Origin: SAR202 cluster bacterium | GTDB taxonomy: Bacteria; Chloroflexota; Dehalococcoidia; Lucifugimonadales; UBA3495 | Direction of reading: 5' to 3' | NCBI GenBank assembly: GCA_009392095.1 | Contig: VFHF01000213.1 | Location: forward strand, 1-19,067 | DNA length: 19,067 nt | Shown here: positions 1 through 6,570 of the stretch, in pieces | Numbering within the stretch: the stretch's first letter is position 1 | Layout of the letters: each line of letters opens with the position of its first letter | Program-made: the position numbers and the translations under genes | Notes under the pieces: generated by a model | Database searches by the model: none | What the model saw: only the letters and a program-made list of their open reading frames with translations | Told to the model about the DNA's origin: nothing

Positions 1-16
1 TGGTTCACACCTAAGT

Positions 17-46
17 GGGCTCTGCTGATTAATTTCGGCAGAGCCC
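17..46. terminator. Intrinsic hairpin at the left edge
   Basis: Nine-base arms GGGCTCTGC (17-25) and GCAGAGCCC (38-46) pair perfectly around a 12-base AT-rich loop; one G-T and one G-C pair can extend the stem inward. On the + strand the 3' side is CTTCCGTTATT, a weak T-rich tail. On the - strand there is no T tract. It lies 42 bases beyond the stop of the left-pointing TSUP gene, so it could end that transcript, or one entering from the left of the window. The hairpin is certain; its role as a terminator is inferred. Confidence 0.5.
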
Positions 47-87
47 CTTCCGTTATTCCGGAGTAGACAGAAACGGCCGAATTTAAC

Positions 88-828
88 TTAAACCCCGCTA
101 AATTCCCGGACCAGCGTCGCGCTCCCGGCAACCACGATTACGGCGATCATCGCGTGGCGGAAGATCCGGTCGTTGATTCGGTTCACCACCAACCCGGCCA
201 GACCAAACCCGGTAATCATCCCTGGAATCATGACACCGATATTGGCCAGGGTGTCCCTGCTCACCAGGCCAGTGGCGGAGTAGAGGGCGAAGGCCGTTAT
301 GTCCGACGCGATGAAGAGCAGCGCCAACGTGGCTCTGACCCTTTCCGGTTTCCACTCTTGGGAGACGGCGTAGATCGCGGCTATCGGACCGCCAATGGCG
401 ATGGTGGTCGTTGCCAGAGAAGTAAGAAAACCAAAGGACGGGCCCGCCATCCTGGTCCGGGTGAAGGGCAATTGGACATTTTTCAGGCTGACTAATGCCA
501 AGAATATGATCACGATGGCGATGGTTACCCGCAAGACTCCTGGACTAGCTGAGTTCAGCCCTAGGACTCCGATGGGAGTAGCGGCCATCCCACCCAGAAC
601 CAAGCCCATGGCGAGCCGAATCTCCAAATGACGCCAGGTCCGCACCAGCACCAGCACCATCATCAGACCGATGAGACTGTTTATCACCACCACCACCTGC
701 TGGGGCTCCAGGTACAGCAGAAGTACGGGAGCTGCAACTAATGCGAATCCAAATCCGACTGTGCCGATGACAAAGGAGGAGGCAACAATCGCCAGTAATC
801 CGAAGGAAAGTTCGAAGCCAGTTAGCAC
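88..828 (-). CDS. TSUP-family (TauE/SafE-like) membrane permease
   Basis: 246-residue, almost wholly hydrophobic protein with about seven or eight membrane spans. The N-terminal span carries the glycine-rich GTVGFGFALVAAPVL stretch, and a related glycine-rich segment recurs in the second half (TIAIGGPIAAIYA), the two-repeat design of the TSUP/TauE family (PF01925). Members export sulfite, sulfoacetate or other small organosulfur anions across the inner membrane; the substrate cannot be read here. The start is GTG at 828, eight bases after the TAA of the NAD kinase-like gene and with no clear ribosome-binding site, so it is probably translated by coupling in the same operon. Length is normal for the family. 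The family call is firm, the sulfite role only possible. Confidence 0.85.
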   Translation of the reverse strand: MLTGFELSFGLLAIVASSFVIGTVGFGFALVAAPVLLLYLEPQQVVVVINSLIGLMMVLVLVRTWRHLEIRLAMGLVLGGMAATPIGVLGLNSASPGVLRVTIAIVIIFLALVSLKNVQLPFTRTRMAGPSFGFLTSLATTTIAIGGPIAAIYAVSQEWKPERVRATLALLFIASDITAFALYSATGLVSRDTLANIGVMIPGMITGFGLAGLVVNRINDRIFRHAMIAVIVVAGSATLVREFSGV

Positions 829-836
829 AGCGGGGT

Positions 837-1859
837 TTAGTTTTCTGGCGCCAAGTCGAACAGCCCTTGTTTGGCGGCAATTTTCAGGGCCAGACTCACG
901 TCAATCACTGGAGGCCCTTCACGGCGGACCTCCATCTCTAATTGCTGGGACAGGTTCACGGAGAAAGACCGCTCGCCGTCCAAGGCCACCGTGCAGTCTC
1001 GTTTCTCGATGATCAACCTTTCGCCGTCGGCCATCCGATGCCAGGACGAGATAAGCACCGGTGGGACCACGCCTGGAGCGATGGGCGCGAGCACAGTGCG
1101 GTTAGAAGAACCTTCTCCATCTTCTGATTTTTCTGAGTCGGCGATGCTGTATTGCAGCCCACCTTCGTCAGCTAAAGAGACCGCTTCCAAGCGTGCACCG
1201 ATGGACGAAAGGCCGATGGACGCCGGTTCAGCCCTGGTGAGGAAGACCTCATAGAGTGTGTCAATCTCCCAGATGGCCCGGGTGGACACGAACCGTTCCT
1301 TAGAAAGGGCAACATCGATCAAAGCGATGTCCTTTAGTTCGCCGTCGACGTAGATGTTCATGATCTTGCTGGACTGCGAAACCTGGGCCAGATCCAGCCG
1401 GCCGTTGGCCACCATCCCTGCCGCCAAACCCGCCAAGGTGCCTTCGACCATCGTGGGGAAAACATTGTTGGTGCCCGTGGAAATGGCGACCATGGGGAGA
1501 ACCCGGCTGCCGACCACCGCCGCACGGTTGGTGCCGTCGCCGCCCAGGGTTATCAGACAGTCGACGCCCTGCTCCGCCATGGCCGCCGCCGCCCGCACCG
1601 TGTCACCTTCCGAATAGAAGGAGGGCATATCCACGAATTCCAGGTCGATAGATAGGTTGGGGACATCGCAGGCACGCCGGACCAGATTCGAGCTATCGGC
1701 CATGGCCAAGACGTTGGTAACGCCCACCGATTGGAGGCCCAGCATCACCCTCCGCACGGTGTTCACCTTCTCCCAGTCGGGTATCACCCGGCCCTGGGCA
1801 ACCAGTCTCCGGATGTCCTTGCTGGCGGCTGGGTTTGCAATTATTCCTACCAGAGACAA
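837..1859 (-). CDS. ATP-NAD kinase family protein
   Basis: Predicted to belong to the NAD kinase/diacylglycerol kinase fold (ATP-NAD kinase family, AcoX-like branch), which phosphorylates NAD to NADP in the cytoplasm. Visible marks are an N-terminal GIIANPAASKD strand-loop, the signature GGDGTNR at about residues 106-112 and a second nucleotide-site motif STGTNNVF at about 127-134. I chose TTG at 1859 (340 residues): GAGGAG lies five bases upstream at 1865-1870, and the protein then begins MSLVGIIANP as family members do. An in-frame ATG at 1910 would add 17 residues but has no ribosome-binding site. First gene of a two-gene unit with the TSUP permease. The C-terminal 200 residues are less typical, so the substrate (NAD or another diphosphate-sugar-like molecule) is uncertain. 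Confidence 0.8.
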   Translation of the reverse strand: MSLVGIIANPAASKDIRRLVAQGRVIPDWEKVNTVRRVMLGLQSVGVTNVLAMADSSNLVRRACDVPNLSIDLEFVDMPSFYSEGDTVRAAAAMAEQGVDCLITLGGDGTNRAAVVGSRVLPMVAISTGTNNVFPTMVEGTLAGLAAGMVANGRLDLAQVSQSSKIMNIYVDGELKDIALIDVALSKERFVSTRAIWEIDTLYEVFLTRAEPASIGLSSIGARLEAVSLADEGGLQYSIADSEKSEDGEGSSNRTVLAPIAPGVVPPVLISSWHRMADGERLIIEKRDCTVALDGERSFSVNLSQQLEMEVRREGPPVIDVSLALKIAAKQGLFDLAPEN

Positions 1860-1934
1860 AATCACTCCTCGGTGAGTTGTGGCCGAAGTTAAAGCGGTAT
1901 GGGCGTACATCAGTGGTGCGCCGACGCCATCGCC

Positions 1935-2010
1935 GCTATAATTGCGCCATTCATTAGGCAGACTTAAGGGACCGGCCTGAGGCTGGTCGCCAAACAGGCC
2001 CGATTATAGC
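1935..2010. promoter_or_regulatory. Divergent promoter region with mirrored TATAAT boxes
   Basis: A perfect TATAAT lies on the + strand at 1937-1942, reading toward the amidase. A second perfect TATAAT lies on the - strand at 2008-2003, reading toward the NAD kinase-like gene. With flanks they form an exact 8-base inverted repeat, GCTATAAT and ATTATAGC, 60 bases apart. Neither has a recognisable -35 box at 16-18 bases. If both are used, the two transcripts overlap by about 45 bases. Assignment rests on the -10 matches alone. Confidence 0.4.
1970..2000 (+). promoter_or_regulatory. Two mutually exclusive hairpins in the amidase leader
   Basis: GACCGGCC (1970-1977) pairs with GGCTGGTC (1981-1988) around TGA, eight pairs with one G-U. 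Alternatively GGCCTG (1974-1979) pairs perfectly with CAGGCC (1995-2000). The two stems share bases 1974-1977, so only one can form at a time. They lie just upstream of the amidase ribosome-binding site (2014-2020). This could be a switch or chance in GC-rich DNA; there is no T tract for attenuation. Confidence 0.3.
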
Positions 2011-2025
2011 ATTGGGAGGACTGGA

Positions 2026-3441
2026 ATGAGCGCCGAACTAGCTTTCATGTCCGCTGTGGACTTGGCACAAAACATCCGTGAAAAAAAGATATCGTCGCTG
2101 GAGGCCACCGAGAACTTCTTCAAGCGTATCGACCTGCTGGATCCCCAGTTGCATTCCTACCTAACCCTCTGCCAGGACCAGGCTCTGTCCGACGCACATG
2201 CTGCCGATGAAGCGGTGCAGAAGGGCGGAGAGCTTGGGCCGCTGCACGGAGTGCCCATATCGATCAAAGACCTGGAGTTGACCAAGGGAGTCAGAACCAC
2301 TATGGGATCGGCCGTGTTCCGAGACCGGGTTCCGGACATGGATTCCATCGTGGTTGAGCGGGTGAAGGCGTCCGGCGCTATCATGCTGGGCAAGACCAAC
2401 ACGCCCGAGTTTGGCCAATCGGGCACCACCGAGAACGAATTGGGCGAGCCCTGCCGCAACCCCTGGAACACAGAACGCACGCCCGGAGGTTCCAGCGGCG
2501 GAGCGGCAGCCGCTGTGGCAGCGGGTCTCTGCACCGTGTCCATGGGTACCGACGGCGGCGGCTCCATCCGCATTCCGGCCAGTTTCAGTGGCGTCTACGG
2601 TATCAAACCTACCCAAGGCCGGGTGCCACGCTACGGCGGCTACGGACGCCCCGCAGCCAACCATTTCTCCCAATCTGGACCAATCACTCGGACGGTGGCC
2701 GACTCGGCCTTGCTGCTCCAGGTGGTAGCCGGACCGGACACGCGTGATGTCACCTCGCTACGCACACCCGCCCCGGATTTCAGCGCGACCCTAGGCGCGG
2801 GAGTGAAAGGTATGAAGCTTGCCTGGAGCGGCGACTACGGGTTCGCAGCGGTTGACCCGGAAGTGGGGGCTATAACGAAGAAGGCGGCCCTGTTGTTTGG
2901 GGAAATGGGCGCCACGGTCGAAGACTCCAAACTGAAGCTAGAAGACCCTTTCGATGCCTTCTGGGACATCTTCGCCACGGCGGCGTTCACTTCCTATGGC
3001 CATCTTTTGGCGGAACACCGGGACGATTTCTCCGACTATGGCTTGAGATCCATTCTGCACGGCGAGTCCAGAACCGGGGCCGACATGTCACGGTCCATCT
3101 ACGAGATCGACCGGCTAGGCCGTCAGATGGAAGAATTCTTCGACAACTTCGACCTGCTGATCACGCCCACAATGGCAGTGCCGGCATTCCCTATCGAACA
3201 GCGTCCCAGCGTGATCGCGGGCCGGGAAGTTGAGCCATTTTGGGGGTTCCTGCCCTTCACCTACCTGATTAACATCACCGGCCAGACCGCCGCCAGCGTC
3301 CCCTGCGGCTACTCAGCAGACGGCATGCCTATCGGCCTGCACATCATCGGACCACGGGGGGCAGAGGCCAAGGTACTGCAAGCAAGCGCAGCCTTTGAGC
3401 AAGCACAGCCATGGTCAGGGAAGAGGCCGGCGGTTAGTTAG
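2026..3441 (+). CDS. Amidase-signature family amidase
   Basis: 471-residue serine hydrolase of the amidase-signature family, which hydrolyses carboxamides to acids and ammonia. The Ser-cisSer-Lys triad is complete: Lys81 (ISIKDLEL), cis-Ser156 in GGSSGG and nucleophile Ser180 in GGGSIRIPASFSGVYGIKP. The spacings 75 and 24 equal those of fatty acid amide hydrolase (K142, S217, S241). The start ATG has GGGAGGA five bases upstream (2014-2020). There is no signal peptide, so it is cytoplasmic. A GatA role is unlikely, because GatB and GatC are absent and the protein is a stand-alone gene; the natural substrate cannot be read. It is convergent with the flavin monooxygenase, and the 139 bases between them hold no clear feature. 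Confidence 0.92.
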   Translation: MSAELAFMSAVDLAQNIREKKISSLEATENFFKRIDLLDPQLHSYLTLCQDQALSDAHAADEAVQKGGELGPLHGVPISIKDLELTKGVRTTMGSAVFRDRVPDMDSIVVERVKASGAIMLGKTNTPEFGQSGTTENELGEPCRNPWNTERTPGGSSGGAAAAVAAGLCTVSMGTDGGGSIRIPASFSGVYGIKPTQGRVPRYGGYGRPAANHFSQSGPITRTVADSALLLQVVAGPDTRDVTSLRTPAPDFSATLGAGVKGMKLAWSGDYGFAAVDPEVGAITKKAALLFGEMGATVEDSKLKLEDPFDAFWDIFATAAFTSYGHLLAEHRDDFSDYGLRSILHGESRTGADMSRSIYEIDRLGRQMEEFFDNFDLLITPTMAVPAFPIEQRPSVIAGREVEPFWGFLPFTYLINITGQTAASVPCGYSADGMPIGLHIIGPRGAEAKVLQASAAFEQAQPWSGKRPAVS

Positions 3442-3580
3442 GGGGTCGAGAAGTTGGCTCGCCTCATTTCTACCCGGCCTCAATGCCCGTCCAACATCTA
3501 CAAAATCATCCAAATACTTTATCTTCTCGAAAAAGCTCTTTTATATGGTTGAATAGCAACTTCCGAAAAACCCGGAGAAT

Positions 3581-4681
3581 TTAAGCCCCCGCCATCTTTT
3601 CCCTGAGCAACGGCAGCACGTCTGCAGCCACGCGTTGGCATTCCTCTACGTGGGGGAAGCCGGAGAGGATGAACTCGTCTACGCCTAGTTTCCAGTACCC
3701 CATCAGCACGTCTGTTACCTGTTCGGGTGTCCCTACTATCGCAGTGCCGCAGTTGACTCGGACCTCTGAGAGGCCGTTCCACAAGTGGGGCGCGACAATG
3801 TGGTTGACGGCCTCCTGGGCCTGGGCCGCTGCCCCCACCAAGGCAGTGCCGGCGACGGCGGCCTTACGCTGAGCCTTCACCGCCAGGTCCGCGTGGTCGA
3901 TCAGCTCGTTGGCCGCCTTCCAAGCGTCTTCCTCTTTATCACGCACGACCAAATGGGTGCGGATGCCGAGGCCGGGCGTCCGACCAGCGTTCTTGAACTC
4001 CTCACGCACGGCGTCGAACCGAGCCGCCGAGTCCGCCAGCGGCTCGATCCAGTTCAAGTGCACGTCTGCCTGGCGGCCGGAAAGGGCGTTGGCCCTGGGC
4101 GAGGCCCCTCCCAGGTAGAACTGGGGCGGCTGCCCCTCAGGGATGGGGGAGCAGAAGGCGTCTTTCAGCTTGTAGTGCTCACCTTGGAACTCCACCGGTC
4201 CCGGCTGCGTCCACAGTTTGCGGCAGGCGGCGATGAATTCCTCGGCGCGCTCGTAGCGGGTGCTCTGGTCGGTGAACTCACCCACCCGTTCAAAGTCGTT
4301 TTGTATGCCTCCAGGTACGATATTGATGTCGATGCGACCCTTGGATATCTGGTGTAGGGCAGCCGCCATCTGGGCGAACAGTCCCAAAGCGACGAACCCC
4401 GGCCTTACGGCGATCAAAAAGCGGATGCGTTTGGTCACGGCGGCCAGGGCGGTGGCGGTGGTCCAAGTCTCGGCCAACGGGGCGTCTTCGGCGAAAAGGC
4501 CGTTGGCAAATCTGGTGGGGATCAGCAACGAATAGTAATCCAGGTCTTCGGCGGTCTGCACCACCTGACGCAGGTAGTCGAAATCTGGGGGACGCTCGGC
4601 CCTGACTGTGCCGGCCCGTGCGCCGTCGCCGTCGATGGGTATGAACCAGCTAAACCGTGTGTTCTGGTTGCCGTTCGTCAC
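3581..4681 (-). CDS. LLM-class flavin-dependent monooxygenase, SsuD-like
   Basis: 366-residue bacterial-luciferase-fold protein that looks closest to alkanesulfonate monooxygenase SsuD along its whole length. It shows the N-terminal SWFIPIDGDG strand, PTRFANGL near the flavin site, RIRFLIAVRPGF (SsuD has RLKFLVALRPS), then NIVPGG, YLGGASP, GIRTHLVVRDKEEDAW and the C-terminal FILSGFPHVEE. Enzymes of this type use FMNH2 and oxygen, for example to cleave C-S bonds and release sulfite; a partner reductase is not in the window. The start is GTG at 4681, with GGGGGAGG six bases upstream. It is a single-gene unit, with a G-rich tract about 50-80 bases upstream of the start. FMNO-type paralogues are numerous in SAR202 Chloroflexota, so the substrate may not be a sulfonate. 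The fold and cofactor class are firm. Confidence 0.88.
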   Translation of the reverse strand: MTNGNQNTRFSWFIPIDGDGARAGTVRAERPPDFDYLRQVVQTAEDLDYYSLLIPTRFANGLFAEDAPLAETWTTATALAAVTKRIRFLIAVRPGFVALGLFAQMAAALHQISKGRIDINIVPGGIQNDFERVGEFTDQSTRYERAEEFIAACRKLWTQPGPVEFQGEHYKLKDAFCSPIPEGQPPQFYLGGASPRANALSGRQADVHLNWIEPLADSAARFDAVREEFKNAGRTPGLGIRTHLVVRDKEEDAWKAANELIDHADLAVKAQRKAAVAGTALVGAAAQAQEAVNHIVAPHLWNGLSEVRVNCGTAIVGTPEQVTDVLMGYWKLGVDEFILSGFPHVEECQRVAADVLPLLREKMAGA

Positions 4682-4732
4682 GTTGCGCCTCCCCCGTGGA
4701 GTTGGGCCAAATACAACTTACGATACATCCTA

Positions 4733-4761
4733 GGGTTGGGGAGTTGGGGGGTCAAGTGGGG
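4733..4761 (+). other. G-quadruplex-like G-run cluster
   Basis: Four G runs of 3, 4, 6 and 4 bases (4733-4735, 4738-4741, 4746-4751, 4758-4761) are separated by loops of 2, 4 and 6 bases. This meets the usual G3-N1-7 pattern. It sits 52-80 bases upstream of the SsuD-like gene, on that gene's template strand. A short perfect hairpin follows (GTGGCG 4768-4773 with CGCCAC 4794-4799). Confidence 0.45.
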
Positions 4762-4805
4762 AGTGCGGTGGCGTATGCCTCCTCAACCCCCTTCGCCACA
4801 AAACC

Positions 4806-4887
4806 GTCATTCTGAGGAGCGCCGTAAGTCGACGAAGAATCTTCCAATCTCAACGTAGAAGACCCTTCGTTTTACTCAGGGTTACAG
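4806..4887. repeat. Degraded palindromic intergenic repeat
   Basis: The left part (4806-4843) reads GTCATTCTGAGGAGC then CGACGAAGAATCTT. The right part (4858-4887) reads GAAGACCCTTCG then CTCAGGGTTACA, which is an imperfect inverted copy of the left. From memory, CATTCTGAG...GAAGAATCT with an inverted partner is a common dispersed intergenic element in several bacterial phyla, including Chloroflexota. This copy carries mismatches and a length difference, so it is probably an old one. It lies in a roughly 300-base non-coding gap. No second copy is in the window. Confidence 0.5.
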
Positions 4888-4932
4888 ATGGCGGAGAGCC
4901 GTGCTTTCCACCATCAAATCGTAAACAAAACT

Positions 4933-4987
4933 CTAACCCCCATCCTAACCTTCTCCCGTGCCGAGGGAAGGTTAGGATGGGGGTTAG
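4933..4987 (-). terminator. 20-bp perfect hairpin, terminator of the ctaG unit
   Basis: Arms 4933-4952 (CTAACCCCCATCCTAACCTT) and 4968-4987 are perfect reverse complements over 20 bases, with a 15-base loop that can add three C-G pairs. Read on the - strand the stem is followed by AGTTTTGTTTAC, a T-rich tail that suits intrinsic termination. The right arm contains the TAA stop (4984-4986) of the ctaG-like gene. Such long GC-rich palindromes are also a type of repeat spread between genes in these genomes, so it may be both a repeat and a terminator. Confidence 0.75.
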
Positions 4988-5937
4988 GGCGTCGGCTGGG
5001 TGGGAGGTGGAGGCGCTTTGGCCTGGTTGGCACCTTCTTCACGCTCGTACCACATGATCATGACGATCCCGGCCACAAGGATGCTCATCATATCGCCCGG
5101 CACCCAGAGCAACAGACCACCGATCTGTTGGTCGGTCAGCAGCGACATGTCAAAAGGTCGGTACACGTCCTCATATCCGGTGTAGATGATGCCCTTGGAG
5201 AATGTGATGACCGCCCCTAAGACTGTGTTGGGCAGCACGATCAGGCCTAGGTACAGGACCCTGACCCCGTAGTGGACGCGGGAACGGCGAGGGGCAGGGT
5301 CAATCACTGCCCAGTAGAAGATGAATCCCGAGGACATCATGGTCATGTGCATGATGGCGTGGACAAACTGGTTGCGCAGAGCCAGATTGAACCCGCCCGG
5401 AAACTGCCACAGGTACAACACTCCCATGAAGATCAGTACGGTGATCACGGGGTTGGTCAACTTCTCGTAGGCAGCACGGGCCAACGGGTTGCGCACTATC
5501 GGCTTGACGAATCCCTGCAGAATCCAGGGCGGGAGCCCGCGCAGCATCGGCGTCAACGGCGCGCCTAGCAGTATCAATAGCGGCGCCATCATCCGCAACA
5601 GAAAGTGCTGCAGTTGATGGAAGGACAACATGTGATCGGACAAATTGTCCAAGGGCGACTGGAGCGCTATGAAAATGACAAACAGGCCAGTGAAGAAAGA
5701 TGCTCTCTGCCAGCGGCTGATGGGGTGGCTAGGCCGATCCCAATTGCTGAGGCCGTTCAGGTAAACATAGGCGGCCATCAATATAAGCAAGGTCGCCAGG
5801 GGATTCCAGTTCCAGGCGGTGAAGGGGTTTTGTCCCGCTTCTATACCCTGGTGGGCATGGGCAGGCATGACCCACAGCAGCTGCAACAGGGCCAAAGCGG
5901 GTAGGGCAAAGAGTATGGTACGCCCGGCTCTAGTCAT
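4984..5937 (-). CDS. ctaG: CtaG-like (caa3-type) cytochrome c oxidase assembly protein
   Basis: 317-residue polytopic membrane protein of the Caa3_CtaG family (PF09678), needed for assembly of heme-copper cytochrome oxidase, probably in copper delivery. An N-terminal hydrophobic segment ending AHAHQG looks like a signal anchor, followed by about seven spans. Family marks are SDHMLSFHQLQHFLLRMMAPLL, the GAPLTP loop, HAIMHMTMMSSGFIFYWAVIDP with histidine and methionine clusters, and DQQIGGLLLWVPGD. The C-terminus is a short proline-rich tail. A GTG at 5940 and an ATG at 5937 are both usable; I prefer the ATG, with AAGG seven bases upstream inside the previous stop. It follows the FixH/YtkA-like gene by about ten bases and is last in its unit. 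Oxidase subunits are not in the window. Confidence 0.88.
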   Translation of the reverse strand: MTRAGRTILFALPALALLQLLWVMPAHAHQGIEAGQNPFTAWNWNPLATLLILMAAYVYLNGLSNWDRPSHPISRWQRASFFTGLFVIFIALQSPLDNLSDHMLSFHQLQHFLLRMMAPLLILLGAPLTPMLRGLPPWILQGFVKPIVRNPLARAAYEKLTNPVITVLIFMGVLYLWQFPGGFNLALRNQFVHAIMHMTMMSSGFIFYWAVIDPAPRRSRVHYGVRVLYLGLIVLPNTVLGAVITFSKGIIYTGYEDVYRPFDMSLLTDQQIGGLLLWVPGDMMSILVAGIVMIMWYEREEGANQAKAPPPPTQPTP

Positions 5938-5946
5938 CACCTAGCC

Positions 5947-6528
5947 TTAAGACTCACCCTGGGCGACTTCCCTCTTCCGGCGGTTATTCCGTTTCACGCT
6001 CCAGAAGAGGTAGGCGACTCCGAGCATCATTGCGGCGAAAATACCGAAGAACACCATGCTACCACTTGTGTAGCGGTTCAAGGCCGGCACTTCCAAGGTC
6101 AACGCCTCAGCACCACCCTGGCCCAAAGAACTAGAAACGTCCACATTGATCTTCCATTCGCCTGTGGAACCCAGGTTCATACGGACGTCATACCGCTCAA
6201 GGTCTGCCGGGGAGTTGAGAGCAGTAGCCCACCCTTCATAGTCCTGCCCTTCGTTATCGGCCATGATTATTACCCTGGCGTCGGGAACAATTGCTCCAGT
6301 GTCGGCAACCGTGATGAACAGGGCCATCTGTATAAATCCGGCGGCCAGGTTTTGGTTGACCATCACAACGGTGACGTTATGAGGCCCGGCGATGATATCC
6401 ACTCCGGAATTTCTATCGATAGGCACGCCTTGTTGGGCGGCCACAGGGTACACCGACGCGAAAGTAAAAAGCGTGAAGATCAAGGCCACTAGGCTAATGT
6501 TTTTGAGTTTGATACTGGTGGTTCCCAT
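5947..6528 (-). CDS. FixH/YtkA-like membrane-anchored protein
   Basis: About 193 residues: a signal peptide (KLKN then a hydrophobic stretch ending PVAAQQ), an extracytoplasmic beta-rich domain, one membrane span (MVFFGIFAAMMLGVAYLFWSV) and a basic tail KRNNRRKR. The domain resembles FixH/YtkA/CopC-like immunoglobulin-fold proteins, with a GPHNVTVVMVNQNLAAG strand pair, VPDARVIIMA and GEWKINVDVSS. Such proteins often sit beside oxidase or copper genes, and here the gene directly precedes ctaG. The role is probably in periplasmic metal or oxidase maturation; the ligand is unknown. I take ATG 6528, which puts the signal peptide at the very N-terminus. A GTG at 6564 would add 12 residues. Neither start has a strong ribosome-binding site. 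Confidence 0.65.
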   Translation of the reverse strand: MGTTSIKLKNISLVALIFTLFTFASVYPVAAQQGVPIDRNSGVDIIAGPHNVTVVMVNQNLAAGFIQMALFITVADTGAIVPDARVIIMADNEGQDYEGWATALNSPADLERYDVRMNLGSTGEWKINVDVSSSLGQGGAEALTLEVPALNRYTSGSMVFFGIFAAMMLGVAYLFWSVKRNNRRKREVAQGES

Positions 6529-6545
6529 TTTTCTTAGTTCGAGCC

Positions 6546-6560
6546 CACCGTAGTACGGTG
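6546..6560. promoter_or_regulatory. Perfect 15-base palindrome upstream of the FixH-like gene
   Basis: CACCGTA, one central G, then TACGGTG: seven-base perfect arms with a one-base centre. It lies 18 bases upstream of the favoured ATG of the FixH/YtkA-like gene and 11 bases before the start of the CDF stop region. The shape suits a dimeric regulator site, or a small hairpin limiting translation. It is unproven and would be coding if the GTG start at 6564 is used. Confidence 0.3.
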
Positions 6561-6570
6561 ACACCGCGAT

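Noticed and set aside
2161..2673. 170-codon open frame on the - strand
   Set aside because: It is a shadow of the amidase active-site region; the translation is low-complexity and rich in Ala and Gly.
2026..3441. Glutamyl-tRNA amidotransferase subunit A (GatA)
   Set aside because: The amidase-signature core is shared, but there is no gatB or gatC nearby and the gene is a stand-alone transcript; a general amidase is the safer call.
3785..4357. 190-codon open frame on the + strand
   Set aside because: It is antisense to the SsuD-like gene, which has full-length homology features; this frame has none.
4684..4983. Small gene in the 300-base gap, including an open frame from 4,888 on the + strand
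   Set aside because: That frame is built from the palindrome and the antisense of ctaG, and it has no ribosome-binding site.
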